The notes under the pieces are model-generated. The model was not told where the DNA came from. It did no database searches and worked only from the letters and a program-made list of their open reading frames with translations. Shown in pieces: positions 13,479 through 25,787 of a DNA stretch of 64,000 bases. Position 1 is the stretch's first letter, and every line of letters begins with the position of its first letter. The DNA is from Aulostomus chinensis (lineage: Eukaryota > Chordata > Actinopteri > Syngnathiformes > Aulostomidae): NCBI GenBank assembly GCA_037954235.1, contig JBBMOA010000007.1, forward strand, positions 26,869,957 through 26,933,956. The letters are read 5' to 3'. The position numbers were made by a program, and so were the translations under genes.

Positions 13479-14596
13479 CGCGTGTGCGCGCGTGTGTGTG
13501 TGTGTGTGTGTGTGCGTGCGCGTGTGCGCGCGTGTTTACATGAATATAACAGCTGGTTTGTATTCAAGAGCCCTGAAAGTGGGTGTAACATCAGCTTAAT
13601 CTTCTTCTCTCGACCTGGAAATCAGATCCATTCGTCAAAGTTTATCTTCTGCAAGACGGCAGGAAGATCAGCAAGAAGAAGACTTCCACCAAAAGGGATG
13701 ACACGAACCCCATCTTTAATGAAGCCATGATCTTCTCCGTGCCGTCCATTGTCCTGCAGGTGAGTGTTCAGTTGTTAGTCCTGAATAAGTCTGTTCACAC
13801 ACGAGAGTATTTAGGCCAAAGAAAATATGCTGGATCAGCGTAATAAAGCAAATCCCCAACGCGAACAACACTATCAGAAATGATCATAGCGATTATCATT
13901 GTTATTATTGTTCAAAAGTTTCATAGGTGGGATGCCTGAAAAAAAAAACATCAATAAGTAAACAAAGATGTCATGCAACAAAATATTAACATTATTTTAC
14001 ATAAACCCCAAAGATTTCCGAGTCACTGCTCTTAAATATGAAGCTTAGACTAGAATGAAATGCTGCCTAACAACAGAGGAGTCTTTCAAATTCTTTTTTT
14101 CACTGAATTTGATTCATATGGATGCAAAACTACATATTTAACATTTACAGTACTCCAAGCAGCCAACCAACAACTAATAATCATCTCTAAGAAGAAGTAT
14201 TTCAATGCCATTTCCTTAAGTAAATATATCGAAAGATGAAGTAAAAGCAATGTACTTTTCTGTATCCTTTTCAGCAGAAACTAAAAATACTTTGAAATCT
14301 ATGACAAATGCACATAAAAATAGCAAAGAAGCATTCTACTCATATTTATAGAAGCAGTAAACTGATGGTGAACTTGAACAAACTGATTTTATGCGATGGT
14401 TGTGAAACCCTGTTGTTTGCAGGAGCTTTCTCTGCGGGTGACAGTGGCAGAGGCCTCCGACGACGGCCGCGGTGAGAACCTGGGTCACGTGATCATCGGC
14501 CCCGAGGCCAGCGGGATGGGCATCACCCACTGGAACCAGATGCTGGCTACTCTGAGGAAGCCTGTGTCCATGTGGCACCCTCTGCGTCGGATCTAG
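7654..14596 (+). CDS. syt12: Synaptotagmin-12 (7 coding exons, 429 aa)
   Basis: Coding exons: 7654-7699, 8066-8259, 8582-8986, 12219-12434, 12909-13029, 13626-13759 and 14423-14596 (TAG). All junctions are GT-AG and the phases join exactly to 430 codons, close to the roughly 421 aa I recall for mammalian SYT12. The ATG lies 15 nt into its exon. There is no signal peptide. One membrane segment spans about residues 25-44, next to a WKLW motif, followed by a Ser-rich linker, C2A (about 155-285) and C2B (about 290-420). The C-terminal WHPL (423-426) matches the WHxL motif of synaptotagmins. Acidic calcium ligands are largely absent: the usual DPY position of C2A reads GCF, and C2B keeps only ADPF. 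This fits SYT12 as a calcium-independent vesicle protein. The family assignment rests on recalled similarity and is strong. Confidence 0.95.
7792..7882. repeat. Compound (GT)n(GA)n microsatellite in syt12 intron 1
   Basis: About 40 bp of GT passes directly into about 50 bp of GA with one CA interruption. It lies inside the 366-bp first coding intron, so two microsatellites make up nearly half of that intron. Confidence 0.95.
7974..8060. repeat. (GT)n microsatellite adjoining the syt12 exon 2 acceptor
   Basis: About 86 bp of uninterrupted GT end five bases before the exon, leaving only CTCAG (8061-8065). The usual polypyrimidine tract is therefore replaced by alternating GT. Confidence 0.95.
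9385..9430. repeat. (GGC/GGT)n trinucleotide repeat in syt12 intron 3
   Basis: Roughly fifteen GGC or GGT triplets in the 3.2-kb intron 8987-12218. It is G-rich on the sense strand and intronic, so the poly-Ala ORF on the minus strand is spurious. Confidence 0.9.
11389..11756 (-). mobile_element. SINE, tRNA-like head, (GGAT)n tail (copy 1)
   Basis: Read on the minus strand, it starts with GGCGGCACGGTGGTGCAGTG and a GGGTTTGAGCCC B-box-like segment. The body is shared with copies 2, 3 and 4 (cattctccctgttcctgtg-type segment). The end is the CAGCTGGGATAGGCTCCACC tail followed by GGATGGATGG. It sits antisense in syt12 intron 3. No ORF is expected in a SINE, and the open frames here are chance. 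Confidence 0.85.
13436..13535. repeat. (TG)n/CG-interrupted purine-pyrimidine tract in syt12 intron 5
   Basis: Alternating purine-pyrimidine for 100 bp. A 25-bp CG-rich block (13471-13495) is repeated exactly 40 bp further on (13511-13535). It ends 90 bp before the C2B exon at 13626. Confidence 0.95.
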
Positions 14597-16370
14597 CCCC
14601 CCTCCGTTCTTACACATAGCAGAGCAGTTTCAAGTAAAACACTCGCTTCCTCACTGTCCTTTCACCCTCCCGTTAGGTGCCTGGTCGACTGTATGAGTCA
14701 GATGGAGTTGTGGCCCACAGGCTGACGCCACGAGTCACTCTGGTAAGCTGCGACACAATTCACTACACAAGGGGAGGAATCTGAGAGAAGCCAGTGTTTT
14801 ACCTCCGTCTGGGTTTATTATCGATCCATGGATCAATTCGACACCGAAACCCTGAAACCCCTTTATGATTGATTCCATCTCGGGCGTATTGTGGGTGGGG
14901 GAGCAGCCCGTTTCCCCTCTCAAAGTAACTGCTGAGGTTCAAACACATTGTTTTCTTCTCCTCTCAGCTTTAGAGTCAGGCTGCATTCTCCACGTCAACG
15001 ACAGTCAAGGAGACAGAAACATTCGGATATTATTCCCTCGTCAAAAGTCTTAATTCCCACCCTGCATGGTGCCTACTCTGATTGTAGCCTACTATAGCTC
15101 TCTAGAGAACAACTGGACGGAGGGGCCACCTTGCCTCTCTTTCAGGAAAACTCTCATTTGTCTTTCCAGATCAGTCATTGGTTGCGCCCGCTTGATTTTG
15201 TAGCGGTTTTAGAGCTGGGTTGAGTTCATTCTATTGGATATGCTTGTAACTTTATTCAAGGTGCGACTGACAAATATTAGAGGTTTTTGGTATGTTCAGT
15301 ATTTATTGTGCTTTTGAAAAAAAAAATTTTGAAAAAAAAAAAAGGAAAAGAAAATCCAGGTATTCTTATCCAGGTGAAATAACTGTAATTTGTAGCAGCT
15401 GTTACAGGGTGGCCGAATGGGATGTAATCAGCATATTAATATCATACATGGTTCTGTTGTCACCATATCCAATGCAATACAAGTTGCATATTAACCGTGT
15501 GAATAGTGTACTACAGCGTTTTTATTTTTAATTCTAAATACAGTGTTTTCATGATATTACATATGAAAAAAAAATCCACGACAGTCATTTCATTTCTACT
15601 TGATATTTAACTATGTTGCTGATAAATTATTTACTATCAAAACACCTCTGGGAATAATAATATACTACGATGTGAGATGTGCTGAACCCTTTTAATGGGG
15701 TCGTAGTTCATTTCATGTCAAAGGAAACACCTTGATATTCTGAACTACCGTAGATGTTTTTCACCGTCTTCTTACCACACTATCTTGTTCCCGTTTGTGC
15801 TTCAGCTACCTGCAAACATCTCATTAGCACCGAGGACGTTCCTCTGATTAGTACCTCATTGCAGCTGGAACCTAATGGGCATTTCTTTCTAGCGAAAATG
15901 ACGACAGTGTGACGGTCGTCTTTATAAAAGTCAGGAGTGTCAAGATGGCTTTTTATCTGTTTGAGATATTCTCAACAACATTGTGCAATAGTGCTGTTTT
16001 GTTGTAACTTTTGAATGTGAATCATCACGTGAAATTAGCCGCCGACTCAGTCGCCAGCCTTCGTTGTGGTTTGGATCATTCCGAGCAGAAACCTTTCTCT
16101 TCTTTGGGTTTATCTACATTCCGCGCTGCGTTTTTAAAATCCGCCCAAATATATTAAACCTGTGATCATACAATAAACAAGATTTCCTACTGTGCCAAAT
16201 AATGAAGCAATATTTTCATTTACAATCAGCATTTGCAATCAGTTCAACAAAACTGTTGTCTACATTCGACCATGCATGAAATTATTTAGCACTTGATGTG
16301 AATGTGCCTAAGAATACAGTGTATTGTGTGAATGCTGTTTGAAATAAAAGCAATTCAACAGTAATTGTAT
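14597..16370 (+). other. syt12: syt12 3' UTR with poly(A) signal at 16343-16348
   Basis: About 1.75 kb of noncoding, AT-rich sequence follow the TAG at 14594-14596. The first good AATAAA (GAAATAAAAG at 16341-16350) is followed about 20 bases later by a T-rich stretch, the usual arrangement for cleavage. An earlier AATAAA near 16172 is a possible alternative. No coding exon is seen. The 3' end is inferred from motifs only. Confidence 0.6.
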
Positions 16371-17510
16371 TTTTTCTTTTTTTCTTGTTGGAGAGGAAAA
16401 ATTAGGCTCTGTGTCTGAGGATTCTTTTTCTGGGTTCTGTAGTCTTCGCTGAACTTTCATACCTGTAGCATCTTAAAATGAAATTGATGCGGAATAATCA
16501 GCAGAAAATAATCAAAATTAATGCGGTTGTCATTTAATTTAATACAGAGAAAGGAATAAAAGATACGTAATTAAAGGCAAAGGTTAGTATTTACAGTGAT
16601 GGAGAGTAAAACTTACTTTTGAGTACTCAAATGTAATTTATTGAATATGGAGTGTTTTGGTCATTCTTTGTATCGTGGTCTGCGGTACAGCAGGGGTGCC
16701 CAAACCTTTGGGAAGGCCAGAACTGCGACCTGATGGAGGGCCAGGATCTGTATGGTTCAAGTTCCCTTGATATTATCTGAACTTTAAAATGGCTGATGAA
16801 CCACTTATCCAGTATCCAAAGAACACACATGTAAAGCATTGTATGTAAGGAAGGAAATATTAGCTTTAGCTATCCTGCGCAATATCAGTATACAGTATAT
16901 CACTATATACTTATTTATATTTATATATATATTTATAAAATGTTTATGTATGTATTTACATGCATATGTATGTATATTTATGTATGTATAGATAGATAGA
17001 GAGAAAGAGAGAGAGAGAGAGAGGTCTGACATAATTTTACCCCAATAAAATGCATAATGTTCAGTTTAAAGCATACTTTTTTTAAATCCCTTTTTATATC
17101 GCGTAGTTCAAAACTTATGGCAGGCCCACAGAGTCGACTTTCCAGTTAAAGTAGATCATTAAAAAAATACAACTACTGCTGTCAACTTTTTTTGACACAA
17201 ATTTCAATTTTTTTCAGGTTTTTCTTTCAATCACTGCCATATATTTTTGGTGTTTTGATAAATTATTCGTGTGGTTCCTTTTCAGGATGCTTGCAAAGAG
17301 TTTCTGCAATGAGGAATTCTTTTTTTGCTGAGCACTTTTTAAATTTAGAGTTTAGTTAAATTTAGTTAGTGCACTTTGTATTTTTAGAACTGGATGATTT
17401 GAAGGGGGACACTTGTAAGGTGTTGTGTTATGTAAAGACTACAAACCGTCTTTGGTTTGTTGTTGTTGTTTTTTTATCTTGGTCAAAGCAAATGTAGGTC
17501 AGTCTCCTTC
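16371..17510. other. Intergenic DNA between syt12 and cat
   Basis: AT-rich spacer. A CAGGGGTGCCCAAAC motif near 16691 resembles the end of teleost hAT-type elements, but I could not match a second end. A TATG/GATA/GA simple-repeat stretch runs from about 16915 to 17022. No gene is seen. Confidence 0.55.
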
Positions 17511-17643
17511 AATCAGCCAATCAGAGGAGAGGAGTGCTGTAGTGGGCGGGGTTTATCGAGCAAAGTCCAGGAAGACTTTCTCGGGATAGCGCATTCTGTT
17601 TGTTCACTGTCGTCGAATCGTCCACTTTTGCCGAGCCGTCGAG
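17511..17643 (+). promoter_or_regulatory. cat: Catalase proximal promoter / 5' UTR
   Basis: A CCAAT box (17517-17521, CCAATCAG) is followed by a GC box (17544-17551, GGGCGGGG). The start codon lies about 93 bases beyond the GC box, and there is no TATA box. Vertebrate catalase promoters are known to be TATA-less with CCAAT and GC boxes, which fits. The transcription start was not determined. Confidence 0.6.
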
Positions 17644-20600
17644 ATGCCTGACACTAGAGACAAAACTACTGATCAGATGAAGATGTGGAAGGAGAACAGA
17701 GGTTCTCAGGTTTGTATTTCTTCTGCTTTTGTCCGAGTTCGTTTGCTACGCAGCGCCGTCTCTCCGGACATAAATGGGTGAGAGGTCGTTCAGGGTAACA
17801 GCTAGCTAAAACTAAAAAGCTTGTGCTTGCTAACAGTAAAGCCTGAATTTGAAGAAATTTCCTACACTTACGCCATTTGAGCATTAGCTCGTAGTTTAAC
17901 GGATGTTTCTAGTTGAACCTTTAATGCATTGTTGTTATTGTTATGGTACGATCACCACAGACAGTTTTTTTGGTTAATGGTACATGCTAAACTGGCTTCT
18001 GGCAAAGACCTTTTCTGGTGTTTTGCAGCTCATTTGCAAAGTAAACGCGCAAAAGTGTAATGCACATGTTAGCATTTAATAGAGAGGCTTGATGTAACGT
18101 AAGGTCATTGTCCAGAGGTAATGTTTATGACTGAACTTCAGCCTGGTCACTTATGTAAGCAGAGTAAACTGCCCCTATGACTTAATAACACGGGTTACAG
18201 TTCCATCACCGACTGCGTCCTCGACATTGGTTGATAACGGTAGTCTTTCTGAAGCTATGTGCGTTTCCAGAATGTCCCAGTGGTTTCAAAATGCCGGTCC
18301 CAAGCAAGGAACATGCCTGAAATTTAAGTGAGCAAGAACCGATCATAGTTTGGAAAGTGAGACTCTTTTGGGGAATTTCTGATGTTGCATAGCAAATATC
18401 AGTGCCATAAAGTTGTTCCTTGCATACCACAAGCTTTCAAATATAGCTTCTGCTACTCTATTTATCTTTCTGTCCTAAGGATTTTCTCAGCATTATGAGG
18501 AAGTTGACACAACAACAACTCTAACAACTAATTGGTTAATGAGCAAAACTATTCTCCAGTGGTTTTAACTTTTTTTTTTTTTATTCTTTTGATGTTGATG
18601 CTGTTTGCAACAGAGGCCAGAAAAACTGACCACGGGGGCTGGCCATCCTATTGGAGACAAGCTAAACCTGCAGACTGCAGGACCAAGGGGCCCTCTGTTG
18701 GTGCAGGATGTGGTCTTCACGGACGAGATGGCCCACTTTGACCGGGAACGAATCCCAGAGAGAGTTGTTCACGCCAAAGGAGCAGGTGAGCCCTTAGCAC
18801 AAATCAGTCTCAACCAGCTAACGTTAGCGAGCCGCAGATCCCTGTTAGCTACTTTAAGTCCTAGTTACATTCCCGAAGTACACAATGCATTTAAGATACT
18901 TAATAAAAATGATAACCGTGTTGAAGACCCAATAAGTAGAACAATTCAAGTACTTGTCCAGTCGTCCAGGTAGCTCTGCATGATGTCAGCTTAGAGGGGA
19001 CTGAAATGATAAATATGAAACATCAATGTCAAAAGTATCAATCGTATTTGAGATGGTTTCTTCTTTTTTTTTTAAATTTCTAATATCTGGCATAATATTC
19101 AGACCAGTTTATGAAAGCGCTCCATCGATGTGCACACTAAGTTTGCTGAGCTCTTTGAGACTTTCATGGCACAGAGTCCTCCTCAGAAATGCCGTTTTTG
19201 CTGATTGAACACACATTTACACACTTCATGTATCATCAGAACAAACTGACCAAGTCGGACGTCGGCAAAAAAGGAAACGGGGGTCATTCGTGCTGGTGGA
19301 TTATTTCCAGACAAATGCTAATCTTGTCAGGCTTTTCAGATCAAGGTCAACGACTGTGGGTAGATATTTAACTGGGGGTTGATCTGAAGTCCAAATATGT
19401 GAACCAGATTAAGAGATGCCGTACGTTTTCCTCTCTTATCCAGGAGCGTTTGGCTACTTCGAGGTGACCCATGACATCACTCGCTACTGCAAGGCCAAGG
19501 TGTTTGAGCATGTCGGCAAGGTTACTCCTATTGCTGTCCGCTTCTCCACTGTAGGTAAGTGTGTATGTGTGACTCCCACGCTGGAGTTTATGTTTTTATA
19601 AAGTAATTGTTTCTAGATTGCTGCAATGCAGTCTAAAAAAAAAGCCTATTTTTTTTAAACTGCAAAATTGTATTTGCCCTTTTGATTGTAGTTGTTCACG
19701 TGCTGCCATGTTGCTCTGGCATGTCTGTTGCAAACATAGATTATAACTGTAAATGTAACCAAGGTAAAATGGACTCACTTGACTTCCAACTTACTGGAAA
19801 CAACTCCAAAGAGACTGCTGTCGTGACTGTTTGTTCGCCCGTATCATATCACATTTCCTTGAGATCTTTTTGTTAACCTCAGAGTTCAAACTGTACCGAC
19901 GCTGATGAATTTATTGTTGGTCTCATCCCAGCTGGGGAATCTGGATCAGCAGACACTGTGCGGGACCCTCGAGGCTTCGCAGTCAAGTTTTACACTGATG
20001 AGGGGAACTGGGACCTGACCGGCAACAACACTCCCATCTTTTTCATTAGGGACGCCTTACTGGTGAGTGGGTGGAGATGATGAATGATCCAGAATCAGCA
20101 TCGTGTTTATTCAGTCATAGAGGAGTCAGTTTGTAAAAGTCATGCCGTCGTCCTGATATGCTGTCACAGCTGGTTTATAGTTTTTCCATCCATGGTTTTG
20201 GATGAAATCTGAATTGAGAAACACGTGTCATTGTTTCATTCCACTTAACATGAGAAGGCGTTGCAGTGACATGTCTTTGACCCCATATAGTTCCCGTCCT
20301 TCATCCACTCACAGAAGCGCAATCCTCAGACCCACATGAAAGACCCAGACATGGTGTGGGACTTCTGGAGTCTGAGGCCTGAGAGTCTGCATCAGGTAGC
20401 TGCTGCTGAGCTGCATGATGTTGGTAAAGGAAGACTTTTAAGCGCTAATGGCAACTGAGCGATAGAGTTAGAGAATACTGCATCCTCTGTGCAGGTTTCC
20501 TTCCTGTTCAGTGACCGAGGTTTGCCCAATGGCTACCGTCACATGAATGGCTACGGCTCTCACACCTTCAAACTGGTCAATGCTGATGGAGAGCGGCTCT

Positions 20601-23600
20601 ACTGCAAGTTCCACTACAAGGTCTGCTTGAGTCCAGTTTAACTCTGATTTAACAAAGCCGGTGGACTTTGTGGAGTTTTGGCATGACTTATGTGTGTCCT
20701 GTCTTATGATTTTAGACTGATCAAGGAATAAAAAATATGCCGGCAGAGGAGGCGGAAAGTCTGGCTTCTACCAACCCGGATTATGCTATCGGAGACCTGT
20801 TCAACGCCATTGCAAATGGCAACTACCCATCCTGGACTTTCTACATCCAGGTCATGACCTTTGAGCAGGCTGAGAAGTTCCGCTTCAACCCCTTCGACCT
20901 TACTAAGGTACGATTTCCGTCCAAAGCGAAACAAACTGTGCTGTCGGCTTCACTCCTGCAGTTTGTGACGTGTAGGATCAGTGCCAGTGTGTAGGATCTG
21001 CTGACATCAAGTGTTCAAACTGGGAATTGCATTCCTTCGCCTCGCCTGTACTTGCTACCCTTATCTTTTGTCTTAAGTTATGAAAGTTATTGCTTGTTAA
21101 TGAAAGCAGTAGCCAACATCAGATGTCTGCTTAATCAAATATGAAATAAGGGGGTGTTTTAACAGCCTTGGCCACTTGAAAATATGCTTCCCTGTAGTAG
21201 TTTCAGACTTAGACAAGGTTTTTTGTTGTTATTGTTTTTCCATTCAGGTTTGGTCCCATAAAGAATATCCTTTGATCCCTGTGGGAAAGATGGTGCTCAA
21301 CAGGAACCCAGTTAACTACTTTGCAGAGGTGGAGCAGCTGGCCTTTGACCCCAGTAACATGCCCCCCGGCATCGAGCCCAGCCCTGACAAGATGCTCCAG
21401 GTAACCTCACAGCAGTGACTCGTGTCTCTGTCAGACTGACCGTAAAAGCCATTACATATTTCAAAGTAATCTGTTACTATGGTAACACTTAGATGTCATT
21501 GTGTTTTCTCAATGACATCAGAACAGTGATGGGAAAATATTGCATTGAAAATCCTGCACTTTGTTTCATTTGTTGCTTGAGTAAAAAGAAATGCATCTGG
21601 CAACATTATTTTTCACCGCGCTGCATTGCGTTCAGAGACCACTGCAAGTCATTTCTTCATGTCAACGCTCTGATCAATCGAAAACAAAATTCTCGGAGAG
21701 ATTTAATTCTATTTATTTAACACGACCGCAGTCCTGCAACTTCAGATGAGCGTGAGCTCCGTCTCAGTCTTTGTGATTGTTTGGTTTTCTTATCAGTGGA
21801 AGTAAAACTGGACTGCATGTCTCGGTGATGCGTTTGTCTCCTCAGGGCCGCCTCTTCTCCTACCCAGACACACATCGACACCGGCTGGGTGCCAACTACT
21901 TGCAGATTCCCGTCAACTGCCCTTTCAGGGCCCGAGTGGCCAACTACCAGCGCGATGGTCCAATGTGCATGTTTGACAACCAAGGTAAGTCACAGTCAAC
22001 GCGAGCTTGATCGCTCCACACTGTGCTCACCGAAGAGCTTTTTTTTTCATTTTTGAATAATCAAAATAATCACGTGGAGAGATTTTCAGTTTGTCTGTGC
22101 AGTATTGTGATTAGATTGTACTGCAGTACTTTTATAGACCATTGTAAATATGGAGAAATGTATCAGTGACTTGCTTCAGCGCACAAAAAAATGATGTGAT
22201 CGTGATTTGTAGAACACATGTTTGAAGGTGATTGGATTTAATGCGATTAAAAAGGTACAACTGATGTTTTATCTGGTTTACCCTGTGATTGTGGCCTTGG
22301 ATCATACAAATGTAATACTAAGGGTGAACCAGTAGAGGGCACCATCTGTTCCATATCAAGTTCTTCAGAAAGCTGAGCCCCTCAGTCCTAGTAAGCGGTT
22401 AGAAGAGAGTCCTCTAATCGTTCTTTCTCATCCAAATTATGTTGAGTGAAAATAACTCTCAAGGCATTTGTGAATGGGTTGTGGTAAAAACAGTCTGGCA
22501 TGCCAATTACATTCCATAACATCTAAACATGAATGACACCGCCGTGCTTAGCCTACTCTCCCTTAGCTGGTGACTTGTGGCTGGGCGTTGGTGCTTGATT
22601 GTGGTGATACCAGGGCTGATCTGTGCGTCATGAATGCTTCTGTTTGGTCTGCCTCTCCTCTAGGTGGCGCTCCAAACTACTATCCTAACAGCTTCAGTGC
22701 CCCGGAGACCCAGCCTCAATTTGTGGAGTCCAAGTTTAACGTGTCTGTCGATGTAGCGCGTCACAACAGTGAGGATGAAGATAATGTCACACAGGTAGTG
22801 ACACAACACACGTGAGGCCTGTTTTGCTGTGGCAGCACAAATCGTTGTTTCCATTTGTACATACATTCGTTGTACGTTATCGTGTTATTCTCGTACATCT
22901 TTATTGGCTGACGTATGTAAGTGGTGTTTTGTCTCCCTCGGGCAGGCACACGCAGTCCAGATTTGAACAATTTTGGACAGTGAAGCCTTCTCCTGTTCAG
23001 CGGGCTCTCTGATTCAATATAAAATAAGAGAAACTTCCTTCGTCTGACTGGAACACGTGATTCCCAACAATCATCATAGCTAATATTCTAATAATGCTTT
23101 GCAGTTGTTTCCTAAAGTTGAGTGGAACAAAACATTAACCCTCTCTGTCTCTCTCTCGCTATCTATCCTTATCTGTCCCTCCTTTCCTCCCTCCTTCCCA
23201 ACTTTCTTCTTACCCAATCTAATCTTACTAGTTCTGTTTGACGTGTAAATGCAGCCTGGCCCTCTTGGAGGTTTAGCACAGGTTTCCGTGTTGCTGTGAA
23301 TCCTCTGAGGTTCTGGTCTGTTCTCTTTGTTCAGTGACAGGTGAATGTCCACATCCTGGAGAGTCCTCCTGACTTGCTAGTGAGTCACAAGCTTGATTGC
23401 ACAAAGACATCCAGTCCTCGTTCTAGCAAACTAGTTTTCCGTTTTCTTGTGCTTTTTTTTTTGTTTCTGAAAACCCCCAAACCTCTGATATTTATCTGAT
23501 AACTAATACTGAAATAGCCCAGAGCTCATCAAGGACATGGACTGGTTTGATGATTCGATTACATTTGAACCCCAGCTTGAGCAGATCATGTCAAAAGTTT

Positions 23601-25787
23601 TATGTCATCATCCATAGTTCTTGTAGTTCTTAAATAAGAGACTTTGCTAGTCAGCCTATGATGAAAAGTCCACAACAGAAGAGGTGTGTTGTTCACCAGA
23701 AGGTTGTTGTCATATTCATCTTCTCCTAAATCTGGATTACCATGGATGTACCAGATGATTTTTGTGGCATCATAACTCATCAGCAATGTGAAGCCTCTGG
23801 ACACTAAATACTGTCTATCTAACACTGAGGGGTCCAGCAGCTGCTGAATGTAGTGAAGTATTTAGCAACTAAAGAGTCACATCTTGCTCTGTCTAGGGGG
23901 CCAAAACAAGACGGTGAATATCAGGCTGAAGCCGGTTCATACCTTGACATACCTGACGTGTGCCTCTCTGCAGGTGTAACCTCTCTGCAGGTGTAACCTC
24001 TCTGCAGGTGTAACCTCCCTGGTCCACCGGAGCTGGTGTGCCTCCAAACGTCACATTTCGTCTGACGCGTTTCTACACACTCAGTTTAACTCCGTCTCAT
24101 CCTCTGGGATGAACTTGTTTCAGCTTTATTTTTGTTTCAGTTGAATGTAACTGTTCAAGGAGCATTAGCTAAAACTCCCAAAAGTATTTGCTCTGTTTCA
24201 GACGCCTCAGCAGCTCAGAAGCACCGCCAGCAACCGGTGTTTCAGCGGTAGAACTGCAGCGCGACTCAGCCAGACCAGCAGAAGTATAAATGCCCTGCTG
24301 TGGTGTAGGGTGTGCTTCAGTTTAATCCCAATGTATGAAGGAGGCTTTAAACTGTTGTGAGGTCAGAAACTCACTCAAAATGAAGTGTTGCTGCTGAGTC
24401 AGTTCAGCAGATCAGCAGGGTCACAGTCTACTTCCTCCTTAAACTGCAGTTTCTGCAGGCACTTACAATGTATTCCACTTTGTCATCGGTTTTTCTTTTT
24501 GTTTTGCTGCAGGTTCGTACCTTCTACACCCAGGTGCTGAATGAAGAGGAGCGCCAAAGACTTTGCCAGAACCTGGCAGGTTCCCTGAAGGGGGCCCAGC
24601 TCTTTATCCAGAAACGCATGGTGAGTCCACATCACCTCCCAGAAGGGATTCTTGCAAGTACCACAGTCTGTTGGCCCACAACACAACACAACACAACACA
24701 ACACAACACAACACAACACAACACAACACGGGATCCACAGCTGACACACAACAGCCAGCATCTTTCTTGCTGACGGTCCGAGTGGTCTTGCTTTCTTCTT
24801 TGTGTCCCCCCCCCCCCCACCCAGCAACACAAAGCTCCATTGGTTAGTGATGCTTTAACCTTTGTGGTCAAGTGACTATTTTTCACTGGAAACAATTCAA
24901 GAATCTGTGCCAGCTGTGTCATGAAATTTTAAAACGAATGAACCCCATGAGAATTTTTATTCAGTGAATGATTCGTGTGCTGCTTTTTTTTTTTAAATCA
25001 TCAAAACACCCCTTTCAATCGAAGAAATGGTTTAAAATAATGTTAACACTTCAAGTTTCAGCTGATCTGCCTCATCAGGAGTTTGGGATTTGACTTGGAG
25101 GAGAATTATTTCTATTTTTTATATGACAGAAATCTCACAAGTGCAACAAATAGACCTGTATGTGTGTAGAGAGATGTGTGATCATTGGCTGCTCTTGCAG
25201 GTTGAGAACTTGAAGGCGGTCCACCCCGACTATGGAAACAGGGTCCAGACTCTTCTCAACAAGTACAATATGGAGTCCCAGAAGGTAAACCTCGTCCCTG
25301 TGCTGCCTCAGGTTCCAGATCGTGGTTCGTGGTCATTGACAGAATCCCGATGATTGGATCAGCACCATCCCGATTTGAACAAGTCTGACTCTGAGCACAA
25401 TGAACGATGGTGTTGGAGTTAATAGTTAGAGAATAATTTAGTGGTGATATTCTGACTTTTAATCTGCCGCCGCAAATGGGTGGAAGTAGTTTTTGTTACC
25501 AAATAGCATCAAAGCAAATAGTAGTTTTTGTGTATTATGAAATGCTAATGCTACATACATGGAACGGTTTATATGCTGAACTTAGCGTGTTAGCCTCATC
25601 ACCACAATGAAGCTGGTTTGCCATCGTGCTGCCTCACCGAGCTTCCCGCATGTCTAAAGTTGACTCGCATAGAGACGTTGCGCATCAACCTTCCATCTCT
25701 CCTGTCCTCTACTTTGTCTCCTAGAACACGGTGCATGTCTACAGCCGTCCAGGACCATCGGCCGTCGCCGCCTCATCAAAGATGTGA
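17644..25787 (+). CDS. cat: Catalase (13 exons, 526 aa)
   Basis: Exons: 17644-17709, 18614-18785, 19444-19554, 19932-20062, 20291-20395, 20495-20620, 20716-20907, 21248-21400, 21846-21984, 22664-22794, 24513-24620, 25201-25284 and 25725-25787 (TGA). The phases join exactly to 527 codons, and human catalase has 527 aa. Catalase is a haem enzyme that converts hydrogen peroxide to water and oxygen in peroxisomes. The key residues fall at human numbering: the distal His75 in VVHAKG, Asn148 in GNNTP and the proximal haem ligand Tyr358 in RLFSYPDTHRHRLG. The protein ends in SKM, a good type-1 peroxisomal targeting signal. The ATG at 17644 gives MPDTRD, and the second exon acceptor follows directly in frame. 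No break or missing residue is seen. Confidence 0.97.
23963..24013. repeat. 17-bp unit repeated three times in cat intron 10
   Basis: CCTCTCTGCAGGTGTAA occurs three times exactly in tandem, and a degenerate fourth begins at 24014. Each unit contains a pyrimidine tract, CAG and GTGTAA, a miniature acceptor-plus-donor. Confidence 0.9.
24677..24729. repeat. (CACAA)n pentanucleotide repeat in cat intron 11
   Basis: About ten perfect copies of the pentamer lie 57 bp downstream of the exon 11 donor. The long ORFs on both strands here come from this repeat and the poly-C at about 24807. Confidence 0.95.

Noticed and set aside
24483..24922. Overlapping Cys/Val- and Thr/Gln-rich frames on both strands in cat intron 11
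   Set aside because: Generated by the CACAA pentamer and a poly-C run.
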